Of a stretch of DNA of 64,000 bases, positions 48,701-57,040 are shown one piece after another. The stretch's first letter is position 1. Each line of letters begins with the position of its first letter. This DNA comes from Dromaius novaehollandiae (Eukaryota > Chordata > Aves > Casuariiformes > Dromaiidae): contig NC_088099.1 in the NCBI RefSeq assembly GCF_036370855.1, forward strand, positions 32,942,501 through 33,006,500, read 5' to 3'. The notes beneath the pieces are model-generated. The model was not told the DNA's origin, did no database searches, and was given only the letters and a program-made list of their open reading frames with translations. The position numbers were made by a program, and so were the translations under genes.

Positions 48701-50992
48701 CGCCTACATGCCTCATTACAATAGGTATTCCTGTACAGATTTTTAAGAACACCTCCACACAATGTAACATTCATCCAGGAGCAGGTTTTTAGTACTGCAG
48801 GGGTGGGAGAAAGAAGAGTTGCAATGGACACACAGGTCACAGTAACGGTCTGAGAAAAAGACGCTGTCAAAACCCAGTGCCAAATTAAGCAGCAGGGTTG
48901 TCAAATGTCACCTGTTTTCAAGATCGAAATACTCCCCGTTTTATGTGCCTCTGTCAGGTATCAGGTCAAAGCTCATAGTTTGCCTGGACTCAGGAAGCAA
49001 ACGGATTTCTCAGCAAGCACCCTCCTTATCTTTATCAGGTAGAGAAAACACACAAACATATCCCACGAGGCTTACAGGGAAGTCCACGTTTCTCCATGTT
49101 GGCACCTTGCCCCGGTATCTTTAAACCCTGTGTGATAAAAGGAGATGTTCTTTTCCCTTAATGAGAGCACATGTCATAGGAGAGAAGGAAAGAACCCTAT
49201 ATATAAAGCACACTCACTCCTTCTCTTTCGAAAACCTTAAGAGCCATCAGATAGCCGAGCTGTTCCTGCACCCCAGGGATCTTGTCAGTCTTGTCTGCGC
49301 CATGTTAAATAATTTTATTATTTGTAGGAATTATATTAATAGTTCCCCATGAATCCTTTTTTGATTAAAGGTTGAAATTTGCATTCCAGAAAATTTCTCC
49401 TAAGTAGCACAGATCAACAACCATATAAACTGAACTGCAAACACACAACAATCTCCCCCCTCCCATACAACTTTTCTGAAGAAAAAGACCCTGATACTTA
49501 CAGGTAAGTCAACCCTGGATCTACAAATTTATCAACATTTGTAGAGTGAGTCTAGTGAAGTGTGCTAAAACAAGTGATTATGTTATGATAAACTGTGCAA
49601 ACACATTTTAACCAGACTTGCAAGGAATTCCAGTTGTTAAAAATTCTATGTACTTAGAGATTCTGTGACACAGGGAGCCGTTACAGGAAGTAGTATAACA
49701 CATAGCTATTTAATTTCAAGAGAGATTAAAAAATTTAACAACGTAGAGACTCTATGAAAAAAGGTTAATCGATTATTTTTTCCATTTTGCTCCCAATCTG
49801 ACCATGCTGTTGCAATACTCCTTCCCTCTGCAATCTCATTTACTACCCTCACTGAAGGGAGAAAAAAATAAATTAAATTAAAAAAAAAATCAAGACTATC
49901 TAACCTTTTATATTTTCTGCGACTAAATGCCAGGCCAGAATTAGGCGCCACCAAAAGAAGGAAGACATTACCGCAGCGCCAAGGAAACACTCTGCATAAA
50001 GCACACTTATTCCAGAACGAAGGCGCGGGGGGGGGGGGGGGGGGGGGGGGGAGGCCGGACGCGTAGCCAAAAACAAGGAGGAAGCGGCTGCCTACCCGCT
50101 CGGCTTTCTCTCAAATTACGTTTTATTTGGTTTAAAAATAAAGAAAAGAAAAAAGCCTGCCCTCGGCCACCCGGGGCAGCGGGCACCCCCAGCCCCGTTA
50201 CACAACGCGGCGGAGCCGCTCCGAGAGCGACCGGCCGTGGGAGCGGAGGCTCCACGGGGAGAAGGGGGGGGACCGCCCCGCCTCCCGCCCCCACGCACCG
50301 GGCCCGTCCACGTGAGGGGCGCCCGCGCGGCCCCGCCGCCCGCACAGGGCCGCACCCGTGCGGACCCCGCGCCGCCGCCGCAGCGTCCCCTCCCCCCGCG
50401 CCAACAGCCACCGCCCCTCCGCCAACGGCCGCCGCACGCCGGGGGCGGGGCCGGGCGCCGAGCCCCCCCCGGGGGGGCGGGGCTCGGGCGCCGCAAGGCC
50501 GGGCGCCGCGGGGGGCGTGGCCAGCGGCGCCGCAGCGGCGCGGCCCCACGTGTCCCCGGCGCGCCCCTCCGCCGCCACCCCGAATGTAGGTCACCAAAAC
50601 AGCAGGCTCCTGCCGGCCTCACGTGTCCGCGCCGCCAGCCGCCCCGCGCGGCCGCCCCGGCCCGATTATGCAATGCGCGCGTCACCGCACCGCGCGGCCA
50701 ATGAGCGGGCACGCAGCGCGGAACGTAAACACAAGGCGCACATGGCTCGGCGAGCGGGTCCATGTGAGGCCGGGCACGCACCCGCCGCAGGACCCGCGCC
50801 GCGCGGGGGGGGGGGGGGCAGGGCGGGGGCGCGCGCTGTCGCGCAGCCCCCGCGCGGGGCCGCGGAGCGGGGCGGGGGGGGCAGCGGCGGCGCCCACCGC
50901 GCCCCTCCACAGCGCGCCGCGCCCGCGGGGACCCGCGGCTCCGTCCTGCGGCGCTCCCGCGGGCGCCCCCGCTTACCCGCGCTGACTTCCAT
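30050..50992 (-). CDS. NR1D2: NR1D2 (REV-ERB beta) nuclear receptor, 8 coding exons
   Basis: Coding exons are 50977-50992, 46917-47177, 44831-44919, 43740-43884, 41476-42092, 37834-38019, 33779-33989 and 30050-30246. All seven introns are GT-AG and the joined frame of 1722 nt encodes 573 residues plus a TAG stop. The product is a nuclear, heme-binding transcriptional repressor of the NR1D family. It binds ROR/REV-ERB elements and recruits the NCoR/HDAC3 corepressor, linking the circadian clock to lipid and energy metabolism (family knowledge). Seen here: a serine-rich N-terminus (about 8-60), a two-finger DNA-binding domain (Cys101-Cys162, P-box CEGCKG), a long hinge (171-370) and a ligand-binding domain ending FKVHP. 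The ending shows no AF-2 helix 12, as expected for REV-ERBs. Heme-ligand equivalents Cys378 and His562 are conserved. The start sits in a strong Kozak context (GCCGCC ATG G). REV-ERB alpha is excluded by the MEV-GGVIAYI start and the C-terminus, judged from memory of both human proteins. Confidence 0.97.
30436..30460 (+). repeat. (AAAT)n microsatellite
   Basis: Six tandem AAAT units in intron 7 close to the exon 8 acceptor. Confidence 0.85.
31450..31700 (-). mobile_element. Decayed CR1/L3-type LINE fragment
   Basis: CATGCAGTATGCAAGATGAG followed by GTCTCTCAAGAACTGTACAG resembles the reverse complement of the 3' coding region of CR1-class LINEs, where the usual text is CAGTATTC-AGATG-GGTCTCACCAG. 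Heavy substitution marks an old insertion. Boundaries are approximate. Confidence 0.4.
33779..33989 (-). CDS. NR1D2: NR1D2 coding exon 7 (ligand-binding domain core)
   Basis: This exon encodes residues 439-508 plus one base of codon 509. The acceptor CCAG ends at 33990 and the donor GTAAGG starts at 33778. It reads [20 protein letters not shown] through [17 protein letters not shown], that is helix 5, the beta-turn, and helices 6-8. As judged from memory it is essentially identical to the human protein, showing strong constraint in the heme pocket. Confidence 0.97.
34389..34466. repeat. Ancient palindromic interspersed repeat
   Basis: GGTGTAAA near the left end and TTTACACC near the right end are inverted, with CCACTGAAA between and GATCTGGCCC at the edge. 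This layout resembles a very common, unnamed (by me) palindromic repeat of bird and reptile genomes. The copy is diverged. Confidence 0.4.
35434..35470. repeat. Ancient palindromic repeat fragment
   Basis: GCATTGATTTCCACT followed by GGGCAGGAACTCAGCC resembles one arm of the CATTGACTTCAATGGGAGCAGGATC-type sauropsid repeat. Short and diverged. Confidence 0.3.
37834..38019 (-). CDS. NR1D2: NR1D2 coding exon 6 (start of ligand-binding domain)
   Basis: This exon encodes residues 377-438 in phase 0 at both ends. The acceptor TTAG ends at 38020 and the donor GTGAGA starts at 37833. The second codon is Cys378, equivalent to human Cys384, the axial thiolate ligand of ferric heme. The segment [14 protein letters not shown] followed by [14 protein letters not shown] is the helix 3-helix 4/5 signature of the receptor superfamily, which forms the corepressor groove. 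An in-frame ATG in this exon (codon 380) is internal, not a start. Confidence 0.97.
40539..40560 (+). repeat. G-rich tract (G15-A-G6)
   Basis: Fifteen G, one A and six G in intron 5, C-rich in the transcript strand and potentially quadruplex-forming on the plus strand. Confidence 0.8.
41298..41389. repeat. (TA)n/(CA)n compound microsatellite
   Basis: About 45 bases of near-perfect TA with one G and one T interruption, followed by TATATACGTATATAC-type sequence and a CA tract. It lies just inside intron 5 behind the exon 5 donor. Confidence 0.9.
41476..42092 (-). CDS. NR1D2: NR1D2 coding exon 5 (C-terminal extension and hinge)
   Basis: This exon encodes residues 171-376. The acceptor GTAG ends at 42093 and the donor GTATAG starts at 41475. 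It opens with the DNA-binding C-terminal extension ([15 protein letters not shown]) and continues through a long, polar, low-complexity hinge rich in Gln, Ser, Glu and Pro. Conserved islands include [20 protein letters not shown] and a Cys/His-containing stretch. It ends GGRLHLV, carrying Cys368, the equivalent of the human redox-sensing Cys374. The hinge is slightly shorter than in human, which together with the N-terminus explains 573 versus 579 residues. Confidence 0.96.
42093..43739 (-). other. NR1D2 intron 4
   Basis: GTATGT donor, GTAG acceptor, phase 1. It contains a short GA-rich run near 43373-43395 and A-rich stretches next to the exon 5 acceptor (42102-42130). Nothing else was recognised. 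Confidence 0.9.
43740..43884 (-). CDS. NR1D2: NR1D2 coding exon 4 (second zinc finger)
   Basis: This exon encodes residues 123-170 plus one base of codon 171. The acceptor is ACAG ending at 43885 and the donor GTATGT starts at 43739. It holds finger 2 with zinc cysteines Cys138, Cys144, Cys154 and Cys157, followed by [13 protein letters not shown], which leads into the C-terminal extension that contacts the A/T-rich 5' part of a ROR element. The [13 protein letters not shown] helix matches known REV-ERB proteins. Confidence 0.97.
43885..44830 (-). other. NR1D2 intron 3
   Basis: GTGAGC donor, ACAG acceptor, phase 0. At 946 bases it is the shortest intron and separates the two zinc fingers. 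No repeat or gene was seen. Confidence 0.9.
44831..44919 (-). CDS. NR1D2: NR1D2 coding exon 3 (first zinc finger)
   Basis: This exon encodes residues 93-122. The acceptor is CTAG ending at 44920 and the donor GTGAGC starts at 44830. It carries the four zinc-binding cysteines of finger 1 (Cys101, Cys104, Cys118, Cys121) and most of the P-box (CEGCK), which reads the AGGTCA half-site. The exon break directly after the P-box lysine is the standard nuclear-receptor position between fingers 1 and 2. Confidence 0.97.
45264..45274 (+). promoter_or_regulatory. Perfect ROR/REV-ERB element in intron 2
   Basis: TAACTAGGTCA matches WAWNTRGGTCA at every position. A single site is expected to occur by chance in tens of kilobases, so functional weight is low without occupancy data. 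Confidence 0.3.
45630..45690. repeat. Ancient palindromic repeat copy in intron 2
   Basis: GGTCCCACTGACGCTGATGG followed by AAATTTTACCAGC resembles the CCACTGAAGTCAATGG-AGTTTTGCCA core of the same repeat type. Confidence 0.35.
45727..45755 (+). repeat. A29 homopolymer
   Basis: Uninterrupted run of 29 A in intron 2. No target-site duplication or SINE body is evident beside it, so it looks like a simple repeat and not a retroposon tail. Confidence 0.8.
46591..46626. repeat. AT-rich microsatellite
   Basis: Two (AT)n blocks separated by a short T run in intron 2, about 290 bases downstream of the exon 2 donor in the direction of transcription. Confidence 0.8.
46917..47177 (-). CDS. NR1D2: NR1D2 coding exon 2 (serine-rich N-terminal A/B domain)
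   Basis: This exon encodes residues 6-92 plus the first base of codon 93. The acceptor is TTAG at 47181-47178 and the donor GTATGT starts at 46916. The segment begins [20 protein letters not shown] and is dominated by serine and short acidic patches, with several Ser-Pro sites that could be phosphorylated. This is the least conserved part of the family. It differs from the human protein at many positions after about residue 28, so the lineage-specific stretch near the end (about 50-80) should be read as variable. Confidence 0.95.
50027..50051 (+). repeat. Uninterrupted 25-base G run
   Basis: Twenty-five consecutive G at the edge of the CpG island in intron 1, C-rich in the transcript. Such a tract can form G-quadruplex on the plus strand. 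Its true length is uncertain because homopolymers this long are often mis-sequenced. Confidence 0.85.
50547..50673. promoter_or_regulatory. Cluster of clock elements: E-box, RORE, E-box, D-box
   Basis: Within 127 bases of early intron 1 there are CACGTG at 50547-50552, AATGTAGGTCA at 50583-50593 (exact match to the ROR/REV-ERB consensus WAWNTRGGTCA), CACGTG at 50620-50625 and TTATGCAA at 50666-50673 (D-box read by DBP/TEF/HLF and NFIL3). Another CACGTG lies at 50309-50314. These are the three element classes known to drive rhythmic transcription of REV-ERB genes. Function here is inferred from motif match and clustering. Confidence 0.6.
50977..50992 (-). CDS. NR1D2: NR1D2 coding exon 1 (residues 1-5 plus first base of codon 6)
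   Basis: Only 16 coding bases, reading MEVSA plus one base, followed by a GTAAGC donor at 50976-50971. The start codon is preceded by GCCGCC and followed by G, a near-ideal Kozak context. The split codon 6 (Gly) is completed by exon 2 to give MEVSAGGVIAYI, matching the known vertebrate NR1D2 N-terminus. The exon is too short for ORF-based detection and was found by matching phase and donor to exon 2. The 5' UTR extends to higher coordinates in the CpG island; the transcription start cannot be fixed by eye. Confidence 0.93.
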
Positions 50993-51069
50993 GGCGGCGG
51001 TGTCCCCCGCGGAGGTTCCGCCGGGCGCGGCTCGGCTGCCGGCGCGCTCGCTGCGGCCCCGCCGCAGCC

Positions 51070-51075
51070 CTACAT
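51070..51075 (-). promoter_or_regulatory. Minimal start-stop upstream ORF (ATG-TAG)
   Basis: Reading the minus strand, ATG at 51075-51073 is followed directly by TAG at 51072-51070, 77 bases before the main start codon. It would lie in the 5' UTR if transcription starts above 51075, which the Sp1 sites near 51270 make likely. Its initiation context is weak (C at -3). Confidence 0.4.
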
Positions 51076-51318
51076 GTGCCGCGGCGGCGCGGCGCTGCGC
51101 GGGTTCGGCAGGGCAGGAGGCGGCTGCGCTGGCGGCGCGGAGAGCCGCGGCTGCCGTCCCCGCCGCGGCGCCCTCCCTTTGCAACAAAAGCGATCCGGGG
51201 CCGCGCAGAGTGCGGCACCGCCGAGCGAGCGAGCGAGCGACCGCCCCCCGCGCCGCCCCGCGCCGCGCCGCCCCGCCCGCTCACCCAGTGACACACTTTC
51301 CCGCCGCCCGCGCCGCCT

Positions 51319-51324
51319 CACGTG
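51319..51324. promoter_or_regulatory. E-box upstream of NR1D2 start codon
   Basis: A perfect CACGTG lies 327 bases upstream of the start codon inside the CpG island. BMAL1:CLOCK is the likely activator by analogy with other REV-ERB promoters. Confidence 0.45.
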
Positions 51325-51730
51325 CGCCGCGCGCGTGCCGCCCGCGCGTCACGCGTGGGCGCCGTTGGGGGGGGGGATAGGGAAGGGGAGGGGGGCGCGC
51401 GGCGGGACAGCGCTCGGGCGCGCGGCCCGCGCGAGCAGTCTGCCCGTCACGGCCCCGCGTGGGCACGGTCCCGCGTGGGCCTCGCCGCGGGTTGGGGGGC
51501 AGCGCTCAGCTCTACCTTCCGTCCCTTCACAAGGGGCTCGTGAGCGCGGACGGGCCGAGTCCGCCTGCGTGGGCATGCGGCCCCCGCCGGGTGCCTGTGG
51601 GTGGGCAGAGAGGGGGGAGCGCACGGGCAGGGAGGAGGGGGACGGAGCCCCCCGCGCGGGCCACCGCCCAGAGAGGCGCCCCGCGCTCCCCCGGCAGTCG
51701 CGGGGAGAAGCGTCACTCCATGGCCTGTTT

Positions 51731-52891
51731 GGACCTCCTGCCTGAGCCTGCGCCGAGGCTAAACGAGAGTAACAAGCAGAGGTTAAGTGTAGCTAAGTAG
51801 GGTTTGCCAGTGCCTGATTTGGGTGAGTTTCCACTCTTCTGTAATGAAGTGAACAGGTCACTTTGGGTGAATTTCGTCACTTCTCAAGTAAGGTAGGCAG
51901 GTGAGTTTTTCCACATTCACCGTCTGTCGCAGAGCAGCCAGGAGCAGAGGGGGTATCCGTGCGGCTGCTTACCTGTCCACCTGCATGCAACATCCACCCT
52001 CTGCGTGCAATGTTCACCACCATCCCCCAGCCCTCACTCGCCCGGGTCCTTCCCACTCCCCCTAACCTCCTGCAAAAGCTTGTTGCCCTCATATTCCCAG
52101 GTCTCCTCCTCATGCCAGGTCCACGCTTCCACGTTGCCTCCCGGACGCTGCCTGTTTGGTGGGCAAGAGGCACTGACGCATGCTGCTCACGACCTGCCGT
52201 GGGACAGGGTGTCCCCCCTGCCCTCCCCGTATTAAGGGCGCTCCCTCTGCCGTCTGGCGGCTGGGTTTCATGGAATGAGCGTAAATCTGGTGTACCTGAG
52301 ATCAGCCCACCCTGCCATGTCAGACCTCTCAAAAGTTGATAGAGGCCAACAAACTCAACAGAGGAGAAAGGCAGTGATTTGTATAAGCCACATTCCTTAA
52401 GGAAACCAAGTTAAGCATTAGGAACAACAGCAAAGCAAGTATTTTGTGGCTGCACATTTTGTGTCTCTGGGATTTTATTTATTTGTTTATGGCCAAGCAC
52501 TAAGGATTAGACTCCATGCTTGTGTAATATCGACCAACCAGTGGGTTACCACCCCTCGCTATTCAGAGGAACGAGTACAAGAAATTACAGAAGCTGAGCT
52601 CTTGCTGCTGGGTAAGGCAGAAGTCTCCAGTTTGCAAGGGTCGTTTTGTGTGGAAGTGGGGCACTCAAAGCCTGCAAACACAGGCGCTCAGACCAAAGAT
52701 CCATGCGGCCTTCAGACAGCCTGCAGGGCTGAGCACAGGCTCCTGGCTCTTGGGTCCCTGTGGGATTCCTGCCTTTAATGCCTTTCGCCATCTGCTTTTG
52801 GGACTCTTGGGAGTCATTAGAGCAGCTCCAGCCCGGTCTTGCCATGCACTTTCAGCCTGGAGCCCTCCCCACTGATCTTCAGGAACTCCTT
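51731..52891. other. Upstream flank of the CpG island
   Basis: GC falls to genomic background. No exon, repeat or RNA gene was identified. Confidence 0.5.
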
Positions 52892-53489
52892 TCACAGAAT
52901 GACAGAACAGTTGAGGTTAGAAGGGACCTCTGGAGATCACCTAGTCCAATCCCACTGCTCAAGCAGGGTCACCTAGAGCACGTTGCCCAGGATTGTGTCC
53001 AGACAGCTTTTGAATTTCTCCAAGGATAGAGACTCTACAGCCTCTTTGGGCCACTTGTTCCAGTGCTCAGTCACCCTCACCAGAGGTGCTCCAGTCCCTT
53101 AATCAGCTTAGTAACCCTTCACTGGACTCACTCCAGTAGTGCCATGTCTCTCTTGTACTGGGGAGCCCAGCACTGGAGACAGTACTCCAGACATGGTCTC
53201 ACCAGGGCTGAGTAGAGAGGGAGGATCACCTCCCTCGACCTGCTGGCAATGCTCTTCCTAATGCAACCCAGGATACCATTGGCCTTCTTGGCCACAAGGG
53301 CACATCGCTGGCTCGTGGTCAACTTGTTCAGCAAGACCCCCAGGTCCTCCTCTGCAGAGCTGCTTTCCAGTAGGTCAGCCCCCAGCCTGTACTGGTGCAT
53401 GAGGTTATTCCTCCCCAGGTGCAGGACTCTGCACTTCCCATTATTGAACTTCTTGAGGTTCCTCTCTGTCCAGCTGTCCAGCCTGTCAA
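52892..53489 (-). mobile_element. 5'-truncated CR1 LINE retrotransposon
   Basis: The minus strand carries the end of a CR1 reverse-transcriptase-like ORF2 and the 3' UTR. A translated stretch at 53400-53128 keeps [28 protein letters not shown] and [20 protein letters not shown], the classic CR1 C-terminal motifs. It is interrupted by a stop after ALLE. The 3' end is at 52892, where the CR1-specific tail motif reads TCACAGAATGACAGAAC on the plus strand. The 5' truncation is near 53489. About 600 bases remain and the element is inactive. This is a strong marker of an avian (or other sauropsid) genome. Confidence 0.93.
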
Positions 53490-55713
53490 AGTTGACCCAC
53501 GTGGGGAAACACCAATGGATTTAGCTCTGTTTCACCGCTCTCACATGCCTCAGAGCAAATCCTTCCTTCATGTCCTTGATCTGTTCCTGTTACTCCTGTA
53601 CCACCTCTTCTCTGGTTCTCTTCCCGCCAGCCAGCTCCCCCCATACTGTGACCCCCTGAGCCCAGCACTTCTCTTAGGGACAATCTGGCAAAAGCAAATA
53701 ATGGGCCCACCTGGCCCAGAGCATCAGAGGAAGCCAAAAGGTGTGTTTCCTGAGGAGGTCTAGCAGGTCCAGCTGGCTACAGGTAGCCACGGGATGGTGC
53801 AATCGATGTAACTCCCATCCTGGTGTCCTTGATGGAGATCTTGAAAATGGCCCTGTCCAATGCTACACTACAGGTCTGCTGGCCAGCATGAACATATGGA
53901 CTACCCCAGTAGCCCCTGAGAGCCTCTACTGTGCTTGGAGGGGAAAACTGCTTTTGAGGACATGAAAGTTTTTATTCTGCCCTGTAACCTGGGGGAAGAC
54001 AACGCTCTGCCAGTGGGTTGCAGTACGGGAGCCAAATTTTTCTTATTGCCGCTTTCTGCCTTCCTCCTCAAAACCCAATGCAAGCGAACGCTGGGCATGG
54101 TAATCCATGGCTGTGGGTGCTGACCGAGCTGTGGTGCCTGGGCTTCTCCTCGAGGAGCTACTCTTTGACCCTAACCCCAGCATTAGCCCCTACAGCTCTA
54201 CCGTGACTCTCAGAGCTGTCATGTCCCTGCTTTGAGAAGGGATTCTTGGTGGGTATCGCCTGATCCCCAAAAGGAGACGTGATTCCCTCTGTGTTGTTGG
54301 CCCCTCCACAACAAGCCAAGCCCAGGCATTATGGAGACACAGTGCAGTGCTGGTATTCCTGGGAGCGGTGGCATTTCTCCAACCCAAAGTGGGGGGACCA
54401 GATGAAGGGTGATGGGAAGTCCCCAGGTTTGCTCAGCTCCCTGAACCCTTCAGCCTCCATTTGCTCAGGAAGAGGCTGTGCTGCTCTCTGGAGAAGACGT
54501 GTGGTTTTGGGAAGAGACTGAACTGAGGCATTGGCACGTGCAAGGGCAAAAGAGAGGAAAAAGCACAGAAAGTGGGACAGAAACCATCCACCTGTAGCTT
54601 CAACAACTCCCTTCTTGCCCCTGGGAAAGCATACAAACTTTTCCCCGTCTCTCCTCCCCCCGACACGTGGAGCAGCTAAAATTGCATGTTCAAATTCCAG
54701 AGATGGCAGGGTGAATCCCCACCTGTGCTAAATACTCCCCTGCCTCTGGGAGGGTGGGAGACTGCACAAGAGTGTTGCAGCAACTAATGCTGACTTAACT
54801 GTTAACTGCAGTTGATAGCTGGATGGTGGGACAGGATGGACTTTAGCCACCTCACGGGAGGGAGGTACGTGGAGGCTGATGACTCTTTTTGCCTCAGGCC
54901 TGAAATGCTGGTGGTTGCTCAGGTCACACCAGGATGCCTGCACCTTTGTGTCCACGTGGAGAGGCCACCCTAAACCTGATAAACATCTACCAGGTTTCCA
55001 CGCACTGGCCAGGAATGTATTGGTTCCTATCAGCAGGCATTTGCCTGCTTTTGATGAGCTGGATTTCTTAAATGCCTGGCACATGTATAGCAGTATTAAT
55101 TTGGTCTCCAAACATATTCCTTGCAAAGAGAGAGAAAATGTTTACGTAAAGTATGCCAAGAAGCAGCAACTTTTACAGCCTCAGCGCTTCGTGGTGTTTT
55201 CTGTTTCTTTGTTCCTTGTTACCTTAGGAGAAAGCTCCTAATGTCTTATGTGTCTTTTTGACTGATGCTCTGGACTAAGCTGACATATTCACAGATCTGC
55301 AATGACTCCAAGTTCTCTTTCCTGGTAATGTTTTTATTTTAGCACTTATGCTGGCTTACACAAAAGGAAAGTTATTTTCCCCCATATAAAATACTTTGTC
55401 ACTGTTTTACCCTTCAGTCAGTCTGTTTCACAAGATGCTTCTGAAATGCTCAGTAATCTAACTTTTCTGAATAATTTGTGCCCCATAATTGCAGTTTGGA
55501 CTAGTTCATACAAGTACACTTCTCTTGAGTGAGACAACCGGTAAGAAAACTTATCCTTGTGTCTCCTACTTCTCTAAAGCAAGTATTTACTTGATATCTT
55601 CAGTTACTAGCTTAAATATTGCCTTCTAAATGTCATTATAACGATAGCTATAACCTATAACTTCTTTCCTACATTAATAATGCAAAGAGCAATAACTCGC
55701 CTAACTAATCTCA
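53490..55713. other. Intergenic, nothing recognised
   Basis: Moderately GC-rich DNA next to the CR1 fragment. Several open frames on both strands but none with family motifs. Confidence 0.5.
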
Positions 55714-55770
55714 GCCTCGAAGTCAATAGAAATGTTTCTGTTGATTACAGTAGGCTTGCGTCAAGCCCTA
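55714..55770. repeat. Ancient palindromic repeat copy upstream of NR1D2
   Basis: CTCGAAGTCAATAGAAATG, then TTGATTACAGTAGGCTTG and TCAAGCCCT, follows the GAAGTCAATGG ... CTTCAGTGGGCTTTGGATCAGGCCC layout with many substitutions. Confidence 0.35.
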
Positions 55771-56784
55771 CAAAGTGTTTCTGACCCCTTCCTCCACTCC
55801 TTCGCAATTTATATTCTATGCATGCATCTAACTATATAATCATTGACCTTTTTTCTTACTGAAGTGAGATCCAGGTGAGGAGGTCTCAGTTCTTTGGCTT
55901 GTCATCACATCCTGTCCTGCACTGAAAGTGTGCAGAATGTTTCAGGAAGAAGCAAAAGCCAAATATAGAGCAATCTAAAGCCTGCCCAGTAAGGGCATGT
56001 CTCCACCACACAAACACAGCTAGCGCAGGGGCTGGGAGTACTGCAGTCAGGGAGCAAAGCATAATCGAAACAGAGGAACTGGCTCACAGGTTGTTCACTC
56101 CATTTCACATACTGTCTCTCAGTGCCAAGTATCAGAGGCTTGGAGGGAGCTATGAAAGCCCTTAATAAACACTTATATATCAGCTTGCCCATAGGGGAAC
56201 TTTCCTTCTGATTCAGCTGTTAAGCAGTAGGTTTATGGCCTGAAGGACATCACACTTACACATTTCTATCTTACCTAATGTTATTCCAGGTATACTTCTT
56301 ATTCATGTAAATTGATAATAAGAGTGGCCTTCGAAGCTGGTCAAAATGAAGGGAAATAATCTTTCTGTCTTGTACTAGTGGCCCCCATCATACTATATCC
56401 ACACTGGAAGGCTCTTGTAACGTCATCAAGTTCCTGCACATTACAGCTAGCCTCAGCTGCCCCTGCAGATTTTAATGGAAGATGAAGACTTGGACTAGTA
56501 TTCCAGAAAGACAAAACGTTAATTTTACATTAATTAAGGCTATGTTATATGGCAGTAATATCACTGCCCACCTGTTTCTTTTCCCACTATAATAAGTTGC
56601 TTGATCATCTACGTATCCAGAAATGAAATTACCATCTAATGAAAAAAAAATAAGAATATATATTGCTTGATTAGACTGATCATGATTTACGGGGGAGAAA
56701 AAGTGGAGTGGATTGTGCAAAGCTGCCCTTAACTTTCACTGCTGATTCTAACGACACATTTTACTGCCTCTGAGAAAAAAACAA

Positions 56785-57040
56785 CAGAGTTTTATTGAAG
56801 GCACATGGACACGATGCAACTGCCGCCTCTCCCACAGCAGAGCTGCAAATTCCTTCTCGCCCACCGCTGAGGCAAACTTATTTCTCCCTCTCGTTTCTTC
56901 TGTAACAAATGTTCTTCTAAAGCTAGATTTTCTTCTGGCTTTTTCAAACTCTCGTATGTCACCGTGTCCTGGAGAGCACCTTCTATTGCAGCACTGATGC
57001 TCACCAGGAAGCTCCCGAAGCCGCAGGCTGCCCACAATCA
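56785..57040 (-). other. Possible 3' end of an unknown minus-strand transcript
   Basis: On the minus strand AATAAA (plus-strand TTTATT at 56791-56796) is followed by a T/GT-rich stretch, a complete 3'-processing arrangement. Upstream, two overlapping frames stay open for about 80-120 codons. The frame ending at 56792 has its TAA inside AATAAA and starts without ATG, which argues against a normal coding gene. Confidence 0.2.

Larger units (their letters stand above)
47178..50976 (-). other. NR1D2 intron 1
   Basis: GTAAGC donor, TTAG acceptor, phase 1. The promoter-proximal 950 bases are part of the CpG island and carry the clock-element cluster and a run of 25 G at 50027-50051. The rest is AT-rich; I recognised no repeat family or further gene in it. 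Confidence 0.9.
50016..51730. promoter_or_regulatory. NR1D2: CpG island, NR1D2 promoter and exon 1
   Basis: About 1.7 kb of extremely GC- and CpG-rich DNA contrasts sharply with AT-rich flanks. It contains the start codon at 50992, many GGGCGG-type Sp1 sites (for example near 51270), several CACGTG E-boxes and no TATA box in the expected place, which is typical of a broad housekeeping/clock promoter. Many long open frames cross it in all six frames only because stop codons are rare in such DNA. A CCAAT motif lies at 50698-50702, inside intron 1, so an internal or bidirectional start is possible. Confidence 0.85.

Noticed and set aside
50116..51745. Very long open frames on both strands of the CpG island (up to 340 codons)
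   Set aside because: They arise because stop codons are rare in extreme GC. They are low-complexity Ala/Arg/Pro/Gly in all frames, overlap each other, and the true exon here is only 16 coding bases.
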